Source of the DNA: Devosia sp. MC521
Lineage (GTDB): Bacteria > Pseudomonadota > Alphaproteobacteria > Rhizobiales > Devosiaceae
Assembly: GCF_014127105.1 (NCBI RefSeq)
Contig: NZ_CP059902.1
Span: forward strand, 2,017,001 to 2,081,000
DNA: 64,000 nt
Direction: 5' to 3'
The translations under genes and the position numbers were made by a program. Below the pieces are notes generated by a model. That model did not search any database and was not told the DNA's origin. It saw only the letters and a list, made by a program, of their open reading frames with translations. Of this stretch, positions 47,287 to 55,900 are shown piece after piece (position 1 is the stretch's first letter; the number at the start of each line of letters is the position of its first letter).

Positions 47287-48311
47287 AGTTTTGGCGTACC
47301 CACCGATTGCCGCTCAACAAGCTCACACTCGATCTTGAGCTTTTGCAGCCGCTCGTCGTCGTCTACGCCCTCAAAACTCTCGAGCAATTGCCCCACCGCC
47401 CAGCGCGCCATTTCATTGTGCGGCAGCACCAGCGTTGTGAGGGGCGGCAAGAGGTTTGCGGCAATGTCCTCATCATCAAACCCAATGATGGAAATGTCCT
47501 CTGGGATCGAAAGCCCCAGGATACGCGCCGCATCATAACAGCCGACCGCCATCCGATCACAGAAGCAAAATATGGCCGTGGGTCGATCCGGCCGCGACAG
47601 CAGCGCCATCGCCCGCTCCCGCCCCTCGCGCACATTCCAGCCACCCTGCGTTACGAGGCTTTCCTCAATGCCAACACCATATTTCTCCATCGCCATCCGG
47701 AACCCCTGATAGCGATCGGTCGACGCTGCGATAATGTCCTCACCGGCCAAATGCGCGATCCGGCGATGCCCCGCCTTGATCAGCGCTTCCGTCGCAACAT
47801 AGCCGCCAACCACGTCGCCCGGCACAACGGAGGGGTATCGCAACTCGCCCTCGTAGCAATTGAGCAGAACCAGCGGCAGCTGCGCAAAATGCTCTGGCAC
47901 CACCACCTCGCGCGTAATCAGCGTCGTATACACCGCGCCAATCGCGTTCTGCGCCACCAGCATGTCTATGGCCGTCTTCTCCAGCAGCGGATCGCCCCCG
48001 GTAAAAAACACTGCCACAGCGACGTCCTGTAAGGCCCCTTCTTCCATCGCTCCTTCGAGAAACGGTCCAAGCATGGGCGTCGTCGTCACTTCGTCGACAA
48101 ACAAGCCGATGACCTTAGCGCGTCCTGCGGGCACCGGACGCTGCGGCCCCCGTCGATACCCCAGCTCATCGGCGGCATCTTGCACACGCCGCCGCGTTGC
48201 TGCGGACACGCGCGCATTCGCAACGCCATTGAGCACGAGCGACACTGTCGCCTGCGAAACGCCTGCCTTTTCAGCCACATCCTGCATGGTCGCGCGCTTA
48301 TCCATACTCAT
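47283..48311 (-). CDS. LacI-family transcriptional regulator 2
   Basis: Predicted 342-residue repressor. HTH ATMQDVAEKAGVSQATVSLVLNG, then an effector domain with GLFVDEVTTTPMLGPFLEG and FCFCDRMAVGCYDAARILGLSIPEDISIIGFDDEDIAA. It shares long stretches with the convergent LacI gene, including CDRMAVGCY versus NDRMAVGCY and the C-terminal V-L-P-H region. It is divergent from the GH2 gene, whose promoter it probably controls. Effector sugar unknown. Confidence 0.92.
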   Translation of the reverse strand: MSMDKRATMQDVAEKAGVSQATVSLVLNGVANARVSAATRRRVQDAADELGYRRGPQRPVPAGRAKVIGLFVDEVTTTPMLGPFLEGAMEEGALQDVAVAVFFTGGDPLLEKTAIDMLVAQNAIGAVYTTLITREVVVPEHFAQLPLVLLNCYEGELRYPSVVPGDVVGGYVATEALIKAGHRRIAHLAGEDIIAASTDRYQGFRMAMEKYGVGIEESLVTQGGWNVREGRERAMALLSRPDRPTAIFCFCDRMAVGCYDAARILGLSIPEDISIIGFDDEDIAANLLPPLTTLVLPHNEMARWAVGQLLESFEGVDDDERLQKLKIECELVERQSVGTPKL

Positions 48312-48446
48312 TCAATCCTTTGGCGAGCGCCCTGCTCCCATGCGCGCTGAAACTGTTTTCCTATCCAGCACACTTCGCTCTTGTATGTAAGTTGGATTCG
48401 ATCCTATGCTGATAAAAATATAACTAATATTGCCTACGGAGGGATT

Positions 48447-51218
48447 ATGAACTTGGGCCGCGCTGTTGACGCCGACCACCACAACGCGACGCGACAGACT
48501 GTGTCGCTCGATGGTGTCTGGCAGTTCCGCTTTGAAGATGGGGATTGGCGCGAGGCGCACGTCCCCCAGCCTTGGCAGGCTGAGTTCGATGATCTCTTCG
48601 ATAGTTTCGGCCACGCCGTTTATAAGCGCAGCTTCACTGTCCCAGCCAATTTCGCTGGCAAGGATCTCGCTCTGCGCTTTGCCGCTGTTGCCTATGCCTG
48701 CGAGGTTTACCTCAACGGCACCAAGATCGGCGATCACGAGGGGGCCTATCTCCCCTTTGAATGCGCCATTGATCCGGCTCTGCTCCGCGCGGAAAACGAA
48801 GTTGAAGTGCGCGTCACCACGCCTTCTGCCGATCAGCATGCCTTCCCCGAATACCCCTTCAGCGAAGTGCCCCATGGCAAGATGAGCTGGTATGGGCGCA
48901 TGGGCGGCCTTTGGCAGTCTGTGTCGCTGGAAGCGCGCAACAAGAAGCGCCTGACCAGCCTCACCATCACCGCCAATATGCACGGCACCCTCGTCGCCAA
49001 CCTTGGCTTCACCCCTGCCGCGTCTGGCCTTGAGGCCAAGATTGTCGTGCGCGATGATGCAGGCAAAGCCGTCGCCGAAAGCGCCGCCGCAGCCTCCGAG
49101 GCGGTTGATGTCGCCCTGGCTGTGGCTAATGCCAAGCTCTGGGATGTCTTCCAGCCCAATCTCTATACGCTCACCGTCACCTTGGGGAACGGCGAGGACG
49201 AAGTCACCGAGACTTTCGGCTTCCGCACCGTCACCACAGAAAACGGCTCTATCCTCCTGAACGGCAAGCCCGTTTACATGCGCGGCGCGCTCGATCAGGA
49301 CTATTACCCTGAAGGCATCTACACCGCCCCTTCGTTGGAATTCCTCGAAGACCAAGCGCAAAAAGCCATTGAGCTTGGCCTCAATACCCTCCGCTGCCAC
49401 ATCAAAATCCCAGATCCGCGCTATTATGATGTCGCCGACCGCTTCGGCCTCCTCGTCTGGACCGAAGTCCCCAACGTTGCGATCTTCACCACGGATTCCG
49501 CGCGCCGCATGCGCGAAACCATGGAAGGCATTCTCCAGCGCGACCGCAATCACCCCTCCATTATCGCTTGGACCCTCATCAATGAAGATTGGGGCACGCG
49601 TCTGGTCGAAAACGCCGAACACCGTCAGTGGCTCAAAGACAGCTATGAATGGCTCAAGGCCGAAGACCCAACCCGTCTCGTCGTCGACAACTCGGCTTGC
49701 TTCCCGAACTGGCACGTCAAAACCGACCTCAACGATTTCCACTACTACCGCTCCGTTCCAGAACGCCGTCAGGAATGGGATGATCTCACCGCCCAGTTCG
49801 CAGCCGGTGCCGATTGGACCTATTCGCCACTCGGCGACGCCGAACGCCGTGGCGACGAACCGCTGATCGTTTCCGAGTTTGGTGTTTGGGGCCTCCCCAA
49901 TCCAAAACTGCTCCGGGGCGAAAACGGCAAAGAACCAACATGGTTTGAAACCGGCTCACTCTGGGGCGATGGTGTTGGCCTGCCACACGGCATCGAGCAG
50001 CGCTTTGCCGCCCTCGACCTTTACCGCACCTTTGGTGATTTCGATCAGTTCATCGACAAGGTGCAGTGGTACCAGTTCATGAACCTGCGCTACGAAATCG
50101 AAGAAATGCGCCGCTATTCTTCGATCCAGGGCTATGTCATCACCGAGCTGACCGACGTTCACTGGGAGGCCAACGGCCTCTTGGATATTGAGCGCAATCC
50201 GCGCGTCTTCCATGATGTGTTCGGAACCATCAACGCCGACATCGTCATCGTTCCGCGCCCAGAACGCTACTCGGCCTATTCCGGCCAGCAGCTCGCACTT
50301 GAACTGCGTGTCGCCACCGGCGGCCTCTCCATCCCAGCGGGCGCAGTCCTTCACTGGAGCGGCGACATCTCCGACTCGATCAACGTACCAGCCACTGGCC
50401 CGGTCTCAGTTGCTGACCTTGGCAACACCATGCTGACCATGCCGAAGGTTTCGACCAATAAGGAGCTGACCCTCTCCTTCTCGCTGGAAGCTGGCGGCTC
50501 AGTTCTGGCCACCAACACCTGCACCATCGCGCTCTATGCCGAGCGCAAAACCGCCGATCGCCCAACCATCGCAGTCAATGACGCGGCTCTGGGTGATTAT
50601 GCCCGCGGCCTAGGCTATGAGGTTGTCGACAAGAAAAAGGCCGATATCGTGCTCGTCCACGCCGTCAATGGCGAAGACGTCGACGCCATGAAGGCTGGTG
50701 CGAAATACCTGATCCTGGCCGACGGCTCGGTCAAGACCAACCACAATCTGCGCACCGACATGCCCGATGGCGAGCTGCCCCACCGTTCCATCGTCGCCGA
50801 TGGCAAGCAGTTCAAGCCCGCCTATGACCACCACCTGCCCAACATCAATCTGGTTGAGCGTGACGGCACCATCTGGCGCGGCGATTGGATCGCTGGCTTC
50901 TCTTGGCTCCGCCGCGATGGTGTCTTCGCCGATATTCCGGGTGGCCCGATCTTTGATCTCAGCTTCTCCGGCGTGGTCCCGCTCAGCCTTCTGACCGGCT
51001 TCAAGCCTTGGGAATTCGGCAACAATGTCCAGTCTGGCATCGTCTGCGGATGGGTTCACAAGCCCGCTGCCATCATCGGCAAAAAGCAGATTGGCCGGGG
51101 TGGCGTCGTCGCCACGACCTTCCGCCTGACTCGTGAAGCACCCGGCGCGGACCCTGTTGCAGCAGCCCTTCTCGACCGTCTGATCTCGGCAACTGCCGGG
51201 CTCAGCCAAGACGTCTAA
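48447..51218 (+). CDS. GH2 glycoside hydrolase (beta-galactosidase-like)
   Basis: Predicted 923-residue cytoplasmic enzyme. A jelly-roll sugar-binding domain (about 1-160), an Ig-like domain (170-260) and a (beta/alpha)8 barrel follow in GH2 order. Catalytic acid/base Glu is in TLINEDWG (near 378) and nucleophile Glu in IVSEFGVWG (near 476). The C-terminal 300 residues contain further beta-domains and a Rossmann-like segment rich in D-A-A. GGAGGG precedes the ATG at 48447. Placed between arabinose hydrolases, it may remove galactose or arabinopyranose from plant side chains; GH2 specificity cannot be told from motifs. Confidence 0.9.
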   Translation: MNLGRAVDADHHNATRQTVSLDGVWQFRFEDGDWREAHVPQPWQAEFDDLFDSFGHAVYKRSFTVPANFAGKDLALRFAAVAYACEVYLNGTKIGDHEGAYLPFECAIDPALLRAENEVEVRVTTPSADQHAFPEYPFSEVPHGKMSWYGRMGGLWQSVSLEARNKKRLTSLTITANMHGTLVANLGFTPAASGLEAKIVVRDDAGKAVAESAAAASEAVDVALAVANAKLWDVFQPNLYTLTVTLGNGEDEVTETFGFRTVTTENGSILLNGKPVYMRGALDQDYYPEGIYTAPSLEFLEDQAQKAIELGLNTLRCHIKIPDPRYYDVADRFGLLVWTEVPNVAIFTTDSARRMRETMEGILQRDRNHPSIIAWTLINEDWGTRLVENAEHRQWLKDSYEWLKAEDPTRLVVDNSACFPNWHVKTDLNDFHYYRSVPERRQEWDDLTAQFAAGADWTYSPLGDAERRGDEPLIVSEFGVWGLPNPKLLRGENGKEPTWFETGSLWGDGVGLPHGIEQRFAALDLYRTFGDFDQFIDKVQWYQFMNLRYEIEEMRRYSSIQGYVITELTDVHWEANGLLDIERNPRVFHDVFGTINADIVIVPRPERYSAYSGQQLALELRVATGGLSIPAGAVLHWSGDISDSINVPATGPVSVADLGNTMLTMPKVSTNKELTLSFSLEAGGSVLATNTCTIALYAERKTADRPTIAVNDAALGDYARGLGYEVVDKKKADIVLVHAVNGEDVDAMKAGAKYLILADGSVKTNHNLRTDMPDGELPHRSIVADGKQFKPAYDHHLPNINLVERDGTIWRGDWIAGFSWLRRDGVFADIPGGPIFDLSFSGVVPLSLLTGFKPWEFGNNVQSGIVCGWVHKPAAIIGKKQIGRGGVVATTFRLTREAPGADPVAAALLDRLISATAGLSQDV

Positions 51219-51381
51219 GGCAAACCGCTTGGGTAGTGAGAAAATCGCGCTCAAATCACGACTTAGGGATTGACGCGACAGACGTTTCGAGACTGAATAG
51301 TATGATAAATAGAGCGGCGAATGAGGAGATTTTCCGCTCTACAAAAATAGGCCGGAACGCAGTTCTGGCGCGGGAGGAAAT

Positions 51382-52467
51382 ATGGCCGATATCGTTCTCA
51401 AGGACGTCAGCAAGTCCTATGGTGTGGTGAGCGTTCTTGACCACGTGTCGATGCACATCCACTCAGGCGAGTTCATCGTCTTTCTCGGCCCGTCCGGCTG
51501 CGGAAAGTCGACCCTACTGCGCATGATCGCCGGACTTGAAGAGGTCAACGGCGGCGAGATCTATATCGGCAATGAACGCGTCGATCAGAAGCCGCCAAAC
51601 CAGCGCGGCGTCGCCATGGTTTTCCAGAACTACGCGCTCTATCCGCACATGACCGTGCGGGACAACATGTCCTTCGGCCTCCAAAACATCGGCACCCCAA
51701 AGGCAGAAATCACCCGCCTCGTTGATGATGCCGCTCGCATGCTGGAAATCACCCAGCTCTTGGATCGCAAGCCCGCGCAGCTCTCTGGCGGTCAACGCCA
51801 GCGCGTCGCCATTGGCCGGGCCATTGTGCGCGACCCAAAGGCTTTCCTGCTCGACGAACCGCTGTCCAACCTCGACGCTGGCCTGCGCGTGCGCACCCGT
51901 CTCGAGCTGGCGCAGCTGCACAATCGCATCAAGGCGACGATGATTTTCGTGACCCACGATCAGACCGAAGCCATGACCTTAGCCTCGCGTATCGTCGTCA
52001 TGAACAATCGCAAGATTGAGCAGATCGGCACGCCTATGGAGATCTACACCCGCCCAGCGACCCGTTTCGTTGCCGGGTTCGTCGGCTCGCCGGGCATGAA
52101 CTTCCTGCCTGTCACGGGTTCAGTCGACAGCGTCGGCACAGCCAAAGTCACCATCGGCTCGGGCGACGTGATTGCCACCGCAGTACCAAGTGCAGGCCTA
52201 GCCCAAAGCGGGCTCACCCTGGGCATCCGTGCCGAAGCCGTTCGCGTCAGCAAGAGTGATGAGGGCGTAACCGGTACGGTGGATGTCGTGGAACGCCTCG
52301 GCGAACGCACCCTCGTTTACACGCGCCTCACCGATGGCTCGATTGTTGTTGCTGAAGACGCTGGCCTCAGCACGGTCAGCGCGGGCGACACGATCAAGCT
52401 CACCTTTGATGGCGCCACTGCCATCCTGTTCGACGAAGCAGGAAAAGCCTACCACGCTGTCCAATAA
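51382..52467 (+). CDS. CUT1 sugar ABC transporter ATPase (UgpC/MsmX type)
   Basis: Predicted 361-residue ATPase. Walker A GPSGCGKST (residues 36-44), signature LSGGQRQRVAIGRAI, Walker [14 protein letters not shown] and H-loop VTHDQTEAM are complete, and a TOBE domain occupies the last 120 residues. Its place ahead of the binding-protein gene is less common than at the operon end. It would power the importer encoded by the next three genes. Confidence 0.95.
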   Translation: MADIVLKDVSKSYGVVSVLDHVSMHIHSGEFIVFLGPSGCGKSTLLRMIAGLEEVNGGEIYIGNERVDQKPPNQRGVAMVFQNYALYPHMTVRDNMSFGLQNIGTPKAEITRLVDDAARMLEITQLLDRKPAQLSGGQRQRVAIGRAIVRDPKAFLLDEPLSNLDAGLRVRTRLELAQLHNRIKATMIFVTHDQTEAMTLASRIVVMNNRKIEQIGTPMEIYTRPATRFVAGFVGSPGMNFLPVTGSVDSVGTAKVTIGSGDVIATAVPSAGLAQSGLTLGIRAEAVRVSKSDEGVTGTVDVVERLGERTLVYTRLTDGSIVVAEDAGLSTVSAGDTIKLTFDGATAILFDEAGKAYHAVQ

Positions 52468-52638
52468 GGCAGCGCCATAGACGCAGGGAGCCAGCGCACA
52501 GCGCCCGTCACGAAGACACCCCTGTGAACAGAGTTCAGGATCGCGAGGAGCGTTCTGAAGTTAGGCGCGGACCGTTTCGCCAGCGGTTCGTATGCCGGAG
52601 GAAAGGCGACGGGGCTCTGCCCCATGGGAGGAATAGTC

Positions 52639-53919
52639 GTGAAGAAATTCATCAAGATTGCCCTGCTTACAACCACAGCAGCCATGCTGTCGTTCGGCGC
52701 ACAAGCAAAAGAAACTGTCGTCTGGTGGGACTTCCTCAGCGGCGGCGACGGCGTCCGCATGAAGGCGCTGATCGAAAAGTTCAACGCTGAACACGCAGAC
52801 ACCATCGAAATCCAGCCAACCACTCTCGAGTGGGGCGTGCCCTTCTACTCCAAGGCGCAGACCTCTGCTGCCATTGGCGAAGGCCCAGATGTGATGACCT
52901 ATCACCTCTCGCGCATGCCGCTCGGCATTTCGACCGGCACCTTGGCTGAAATCACCGCCGACGATCTGGCTGGTGTTGGCCTCTCGGGCGACAACTTCGC
53001 TGCTTCGAACTGGCAGGCTGCTCAGGCCGATGGCAAGCAGTATGCTGTTCCATTCGATATCCACTCTGTCATTCTGTACTACAACAAGGACAAGCTGGCC
53101 GAAGCTGGTCTGATCGGCGACAACGGCCTGCCAACCGGTCTCGATGGCGTCGACAACTTCAACGCTGCACTTGAAAAGCTCCAGGCTGCCGGCACTCAGT
53201 ACGGCGTCTCGATCCACTCTGCAGCGGCCGATAGCCAGTGGCGTATCTTCCTCGGCCTGCTGGCTCAGCAGGGCGGCGAGTTCATGGACGCGAACGGCGA
53301 GTTCCTCTCCGGCGACAACCTCGACAAGGCCGTCAACGTAACCGAACTGGTTGCCTCTTGGGTTGCCAATGGCCAGGCTCCAGAGCAGACCGACTACGCA
53401 GCGTCCATCGCGCTCTTCACCTCGGGCGAAGCCGCAATGCACATCAACGGCGTGTGGGAAGTTCCTACCATGACCGACCTGCATGCCAAGGGCGAACTGT
53501 TCGAATGGGGCGCTATCCAGCTCCCAACCTTCTACGACAAGCCAGGCACTTGGGCTGACTCCCACTCCTTCGTCATCCCGAACAACGTTGGCAAGGAACA
53601 GACCGCTGAGAAGCGTAAGGCTGTGATGGAAGTCATCGCTTGGATGAACAAGAACTCGATCTCTTGGGCCAATGCTGGCCACATCCCAGCTTACACCGCC
53701 GTCCGTGAAAGCGAAGAATTCAAGAACATGCAGCCAAACGCTGTGTATTCGACCCTCGCTGACACTGCAGTCTTTGATCCACAGTCCAAGCTCGCTGGCG
53801 TTGCCTCCCCAGTCTATGACGCGGTTGGCAACTACATGGTCCCCGCCATCAACGGCGAAATGGAAGCCCGTCAGGCTATCGAAGAAATGCGCGACGATCT
53901 GAACGATCAGCGCGACTAA
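52639..53919 (+). CDS. Sugar ABC transporter substrate-binding protein (family 1)
   Basis: Predicted 426-residue periplasmic binding protein. Sec signal peptide KKFIKIALLTTTAAMLSFGAQA, then KETVVWWDFLSGGDG and the family motif NGVWEVPTM. I chose the GTG at 52639 since GGGAGGA lies six bases before it and the signal peptide then has its basic start; an ATG 15 bases upstream overlaps that site. Neighbouring glycosidases suggest arabino- or galacto-oligosaccharides as ligand. A 9-bp hairpin follows the stop. Confidence 0.93.
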   Translation: MKKFIKIALLTTTAAMLSFGAQAKETVVWWDFLSGGDGVRMKALIEKFNAEHADTIEIQPTTLEWGVPFYSKAQTSAAIGEGPDVMTYHLSRMPLGISTGTLAEITADDLAGVGLSGDNFAASNWQAAQADGKQYAVPFDIHSVILYYNKDKLAEAGLIGDNGLPTGLDGVDNFNAALEKLQAAGTQYGVSIHSAAADSQWRIFLGLLAQQGGEFMDANGEFLSGDNLDKAVNVTELVASWVANGQAPEQTDYAASIALFTSGEAAMHINGVWEVPTMTDLHAKGELFEWGAIQLPTFYDKPGTWADSHSFVIPNNVGKEQTAEKRKAVMEVIAWMNKNSISWANAGHIPAYTAVRESEEFKNMQPNAVYSTLADTAVFDPQSKLAGVASPVYDAVGNYMVPAINGEMEARQAIEEMRDDLNDQRD

Positions 53920-53933
53920 TCCCAAACCTCTCG

Positions 53934-53955
53934 CCGGCCGGGGCAACCCGGCCGG
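53934..53955 (+). promoter_or_regulatory. Hairpin between binding-protein and permease genes
   Basis: CCGGCCGGG (53934-53942), loop GCAA, and CCCGGCCGG (53947-53955) form a very stable 9-bp stem-loop 14 bases past the binding-protein stop. It lacks a T-run, so it probably stabilises the upstream transcript or partly attenuates the permease genes. Confidence 0.6.
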
Positions 53956-54009
53956 TCCTATTGTCTAGCAAGCGCGCGCAAAGACCGCGCTCTATCGGGG
54001 AGCCTTGGG

Positions 54010-54888
54010 ATGATTAGAAGCAGACGTTCCGAGATCACGTGGGCCTTGATACTGGTCGCGCCATTTGTCGCCGCCTACCTTGTGCTCTTCATCTGGCCAA
54101 CCATCCAAATGGTGTTGCTCAGCTTCACCGACGCGCCGCTCATCGGCCCCGGAAACTGGATCGGTTTGGACAATTATTTCGAAATGTTCGAAGATCGCCG
54201 CTTCAAAACGGCAGTGGTCAATACCGGCTATTTCGTTCTGCTCACCGTCATTCCCAACACGCTCGTGGGCCTGCTCATCGCCATTGGCGTCAATCGTCTC
54301 AAAGGCTGGCAGCAGTCTCTCGTCCTCGCGCTGTTCTTCCTGCCCTATATCCTGCCCGTGTCCGTGGTCTATCTGATGTGGAATTGGATGTTCGACACCC
54401 AGTTCGGCATCATGCAGGGCCCGCTGACCATGATCTTCGGCAAGCCCACCCACGTCTTCCGTACCACTTGGCTGTTCATGCCTGCGGTGGCGCTCGTCAC
54501 CATCTGGTGGACCTGCGGCTTCAATATCCTGCTGTTCTTGGCTGGCCTGCGCTCGATCTCCCCCGAGATCTATGAAGCCGCCTCCCTCGACAATGCTGGC
54601 CGCTTCAAGCAGTTCTTCCGCATCACTTGGCCGCTGATCTGGCCGGTGACGGCGCTGGTCCTCACCATCCAGCTCATCCTGCAGCTCAAAATCTTCGATC
54701 AGGTCTATCTCTTCGTCCAGGGCGGACGCGCTGACCCCTCGATGGTTCTGGTGCAGTACATCTACAATCAGGCCTTCCAGAAGAGCGAAGGCGGATACGC
54801 CGCCACGATCTCTGTCGCGCTCTTCGTCATCATCATCACCGTTTCGGTTCTGCAATACACGGCGCTGCGCGCACGAGGTGCAAAATGA
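54010..54888 (+). CDS. Sugar ABC transporter permease (MalF type)
   Basis: Predicted 292-residue inner-membrane permease with six transmembrane helices. The EAA loop reads YEAASLDNAGRFKQFFRITWPLI (near residue 194), and the MalF-like N-terminus ITWALILVAPFVAAYLVLFI starts the first helix. Its stop overlaps the next permease start (ATGA), so the pair is translationally coupled and forms the channel. Confidence 0.95.
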   Translation: MIRSRRSEITWALILVAPFVAAYLVLFIWPTIQMVLLSFTDAPLIGPGNWIGLDNYFEMFEDRRFKTAVVNTGYFVLLTVIPNTLVGLLIAIGVNRLKGWQQSLVLALFFLPYILPVSVVYLMWNWMFDTQFGIMQGPLTMIFGKPTHVFRTTWLFMPAVALVTIWWTCGFNILLFLAGLRSISPEIYEAASLDNAGRFKQFFRITWPLIWPVTALVLTIQLILQLKIFDQVYLFVQGGRADPSMVLVQYIYNQAFQKSEGGYAATISVALFVIIITVSVLQYTALRARGAK

Positions 54889-55772
54889 CCGCTATGACCT
54901 CGAGCCTTCCTGAAAAGACCGTTTCGACGCGAAAACTCAACATCATCAAGACCGTCGACAAAGTGGGTCTGGTGATTTCGCTGCTGACCATCATCTGCGC
55001 CGTGGTTTGGGCCTTCCCGCTCTATTGGGCGATCATCACCAGCCTCAAGCCCGAAAGCCAGGTGGTTGAGCCCGGCTTCGCCCCATGGCCCCGCACGTTC
55101 ACGCTGGATGCCTATACGGCGGTGCTCTTCAACACCAAGATTGGCCTTTGGTATTTCAACTCCATCGCCATAGCACTGCTGACCACGGTCATCGTGGTGC
55201 TGATGTCGGCCTGCTGCGGCTATGCCATCAGCCAGCTGAACTTCCCCGGCCGTAAGGTCCTGTGGTTCGTCATTCTCGCCAGCTTCATGGTGCCTATTCA
55301 GGCCCTGATCGTGAACCACTACATTCTCGCCGCGCAGTTCAAGCTTATCAACACTTGGGCAGGCATCATCATGCCTTCGCTGATCGCGCCAATGTCCACC
55401 ATGATCTACAAGCAGTTCTTCGATGGCGTTCCCAAGGAATTCCGCGAAGCCGCGATCATGGACAACACCAATGAATTCCGCATGTTGTTCCGCATCTTCC
55501 TGCCGATGAACTGGGGTGTCACCACCGCGCTCGCCATCATCACCTTCATCGGCGCATGGAACTCCTTCCTCTGGCCATTCTTGGCCGTCACCAAGGAAGA
55601 AGCCATGACCGTCGCTGTCGGGATCACGCAGGTCAACGATGCCTTCGGCGTTGCCTATGCCCGCGAGCTCGCCTCTGCGGTCATGACCGGCCTGCCCGTC
55701 GCCATCGTCTACCTCATCTTCCAGCGCCGCGTGACCCAGGCGATCATGCTCTCGGCTGGCGTGAAGGGCTAA
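54885..55772 (+). CDS. Sugar ABC transporter permease (MalG type)
   Basis: Predicted 295-residue permease. WAFPLYWAIITSLKP marks the first helix and outer loop, and the EAA loop is REAAIMDNTNEFRMLFRIFLP (near residue 188). Last gene of the four-gene importer operon; a strong terminator follows. Confidence 0.95.
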   Translation: MTAMTSSLPEKTVSTRKLNIIKTVDKVGLVISLLTIICAVVWAFPLYWAIITSLKPESQVVEPGFAPWPRTFTLDAYTAVLFNTKIGLWYFNSIAIALLTTVIVVLMSACCGYAISQLNFPGRKVLWFVILASFMVPIQALIVNHYILAAQFKLINTWAGIIMPSLIAPMSTMIYKQFFDGVPKEFREAAIMDNTNEFRMLFRIFLPMNWGVTTALAIITFIGAWNSFLWPFLAVTKEEAMTVAVGITQVNDAFGVAYARELASAVMTGLPVAIVYLIFQRRVTQAIMLSAGVKG

Positions 55773-55797
55773 CACCCCCAAAAAACTCCGCCTCCAA

Positions 55798-55820
55798 AAC
55801 CCCGCTCCGGCGGGGTTTTT
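55798..55820 (+). terminator. Intrinsic terminator after the sugar importer operon
   Basis: AACCCCGC (55798-55805), loop TCCG, GCGGGGTT (55810-55817) with a run of five T residues. Confidence 0.9.
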
Positions 55821-55840
55821 CTTTGCCAATTCATCACGTC

Positions 55841-55877
55841 AAAACAAAAGACCGGCAACAGTTTCGTTGCCGGTCTT
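55841..55877 (-). terminator. Intrinsic terminator after the GH127 gene
   Basis: A perfect 12-bp inverted repeat, AAGACCGGCAAC at 55848-55859 and its complement at 55866-55877, with a 6-base loop. On the minus strand it is followed by TTTTGTTTT, downstream of the GH127 stop. Confidence 0.88.
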
Positions 55878-55900
55878 GATGTGTGAGGTGAAGAGTTTTC

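Noticed and set aside
48312..49742. 476-codon minus-strand frame opposite the GH2 gene
   Set aside because: Antisense shadow; the GH2 motifs and ribosome-binding site support the plus strand.
52561..53946. 461-codon minus-strand frame opposite the sugar-binding protein
   Set aside because: Antisense shadow; the plus strand has signal peptide and family motifs.
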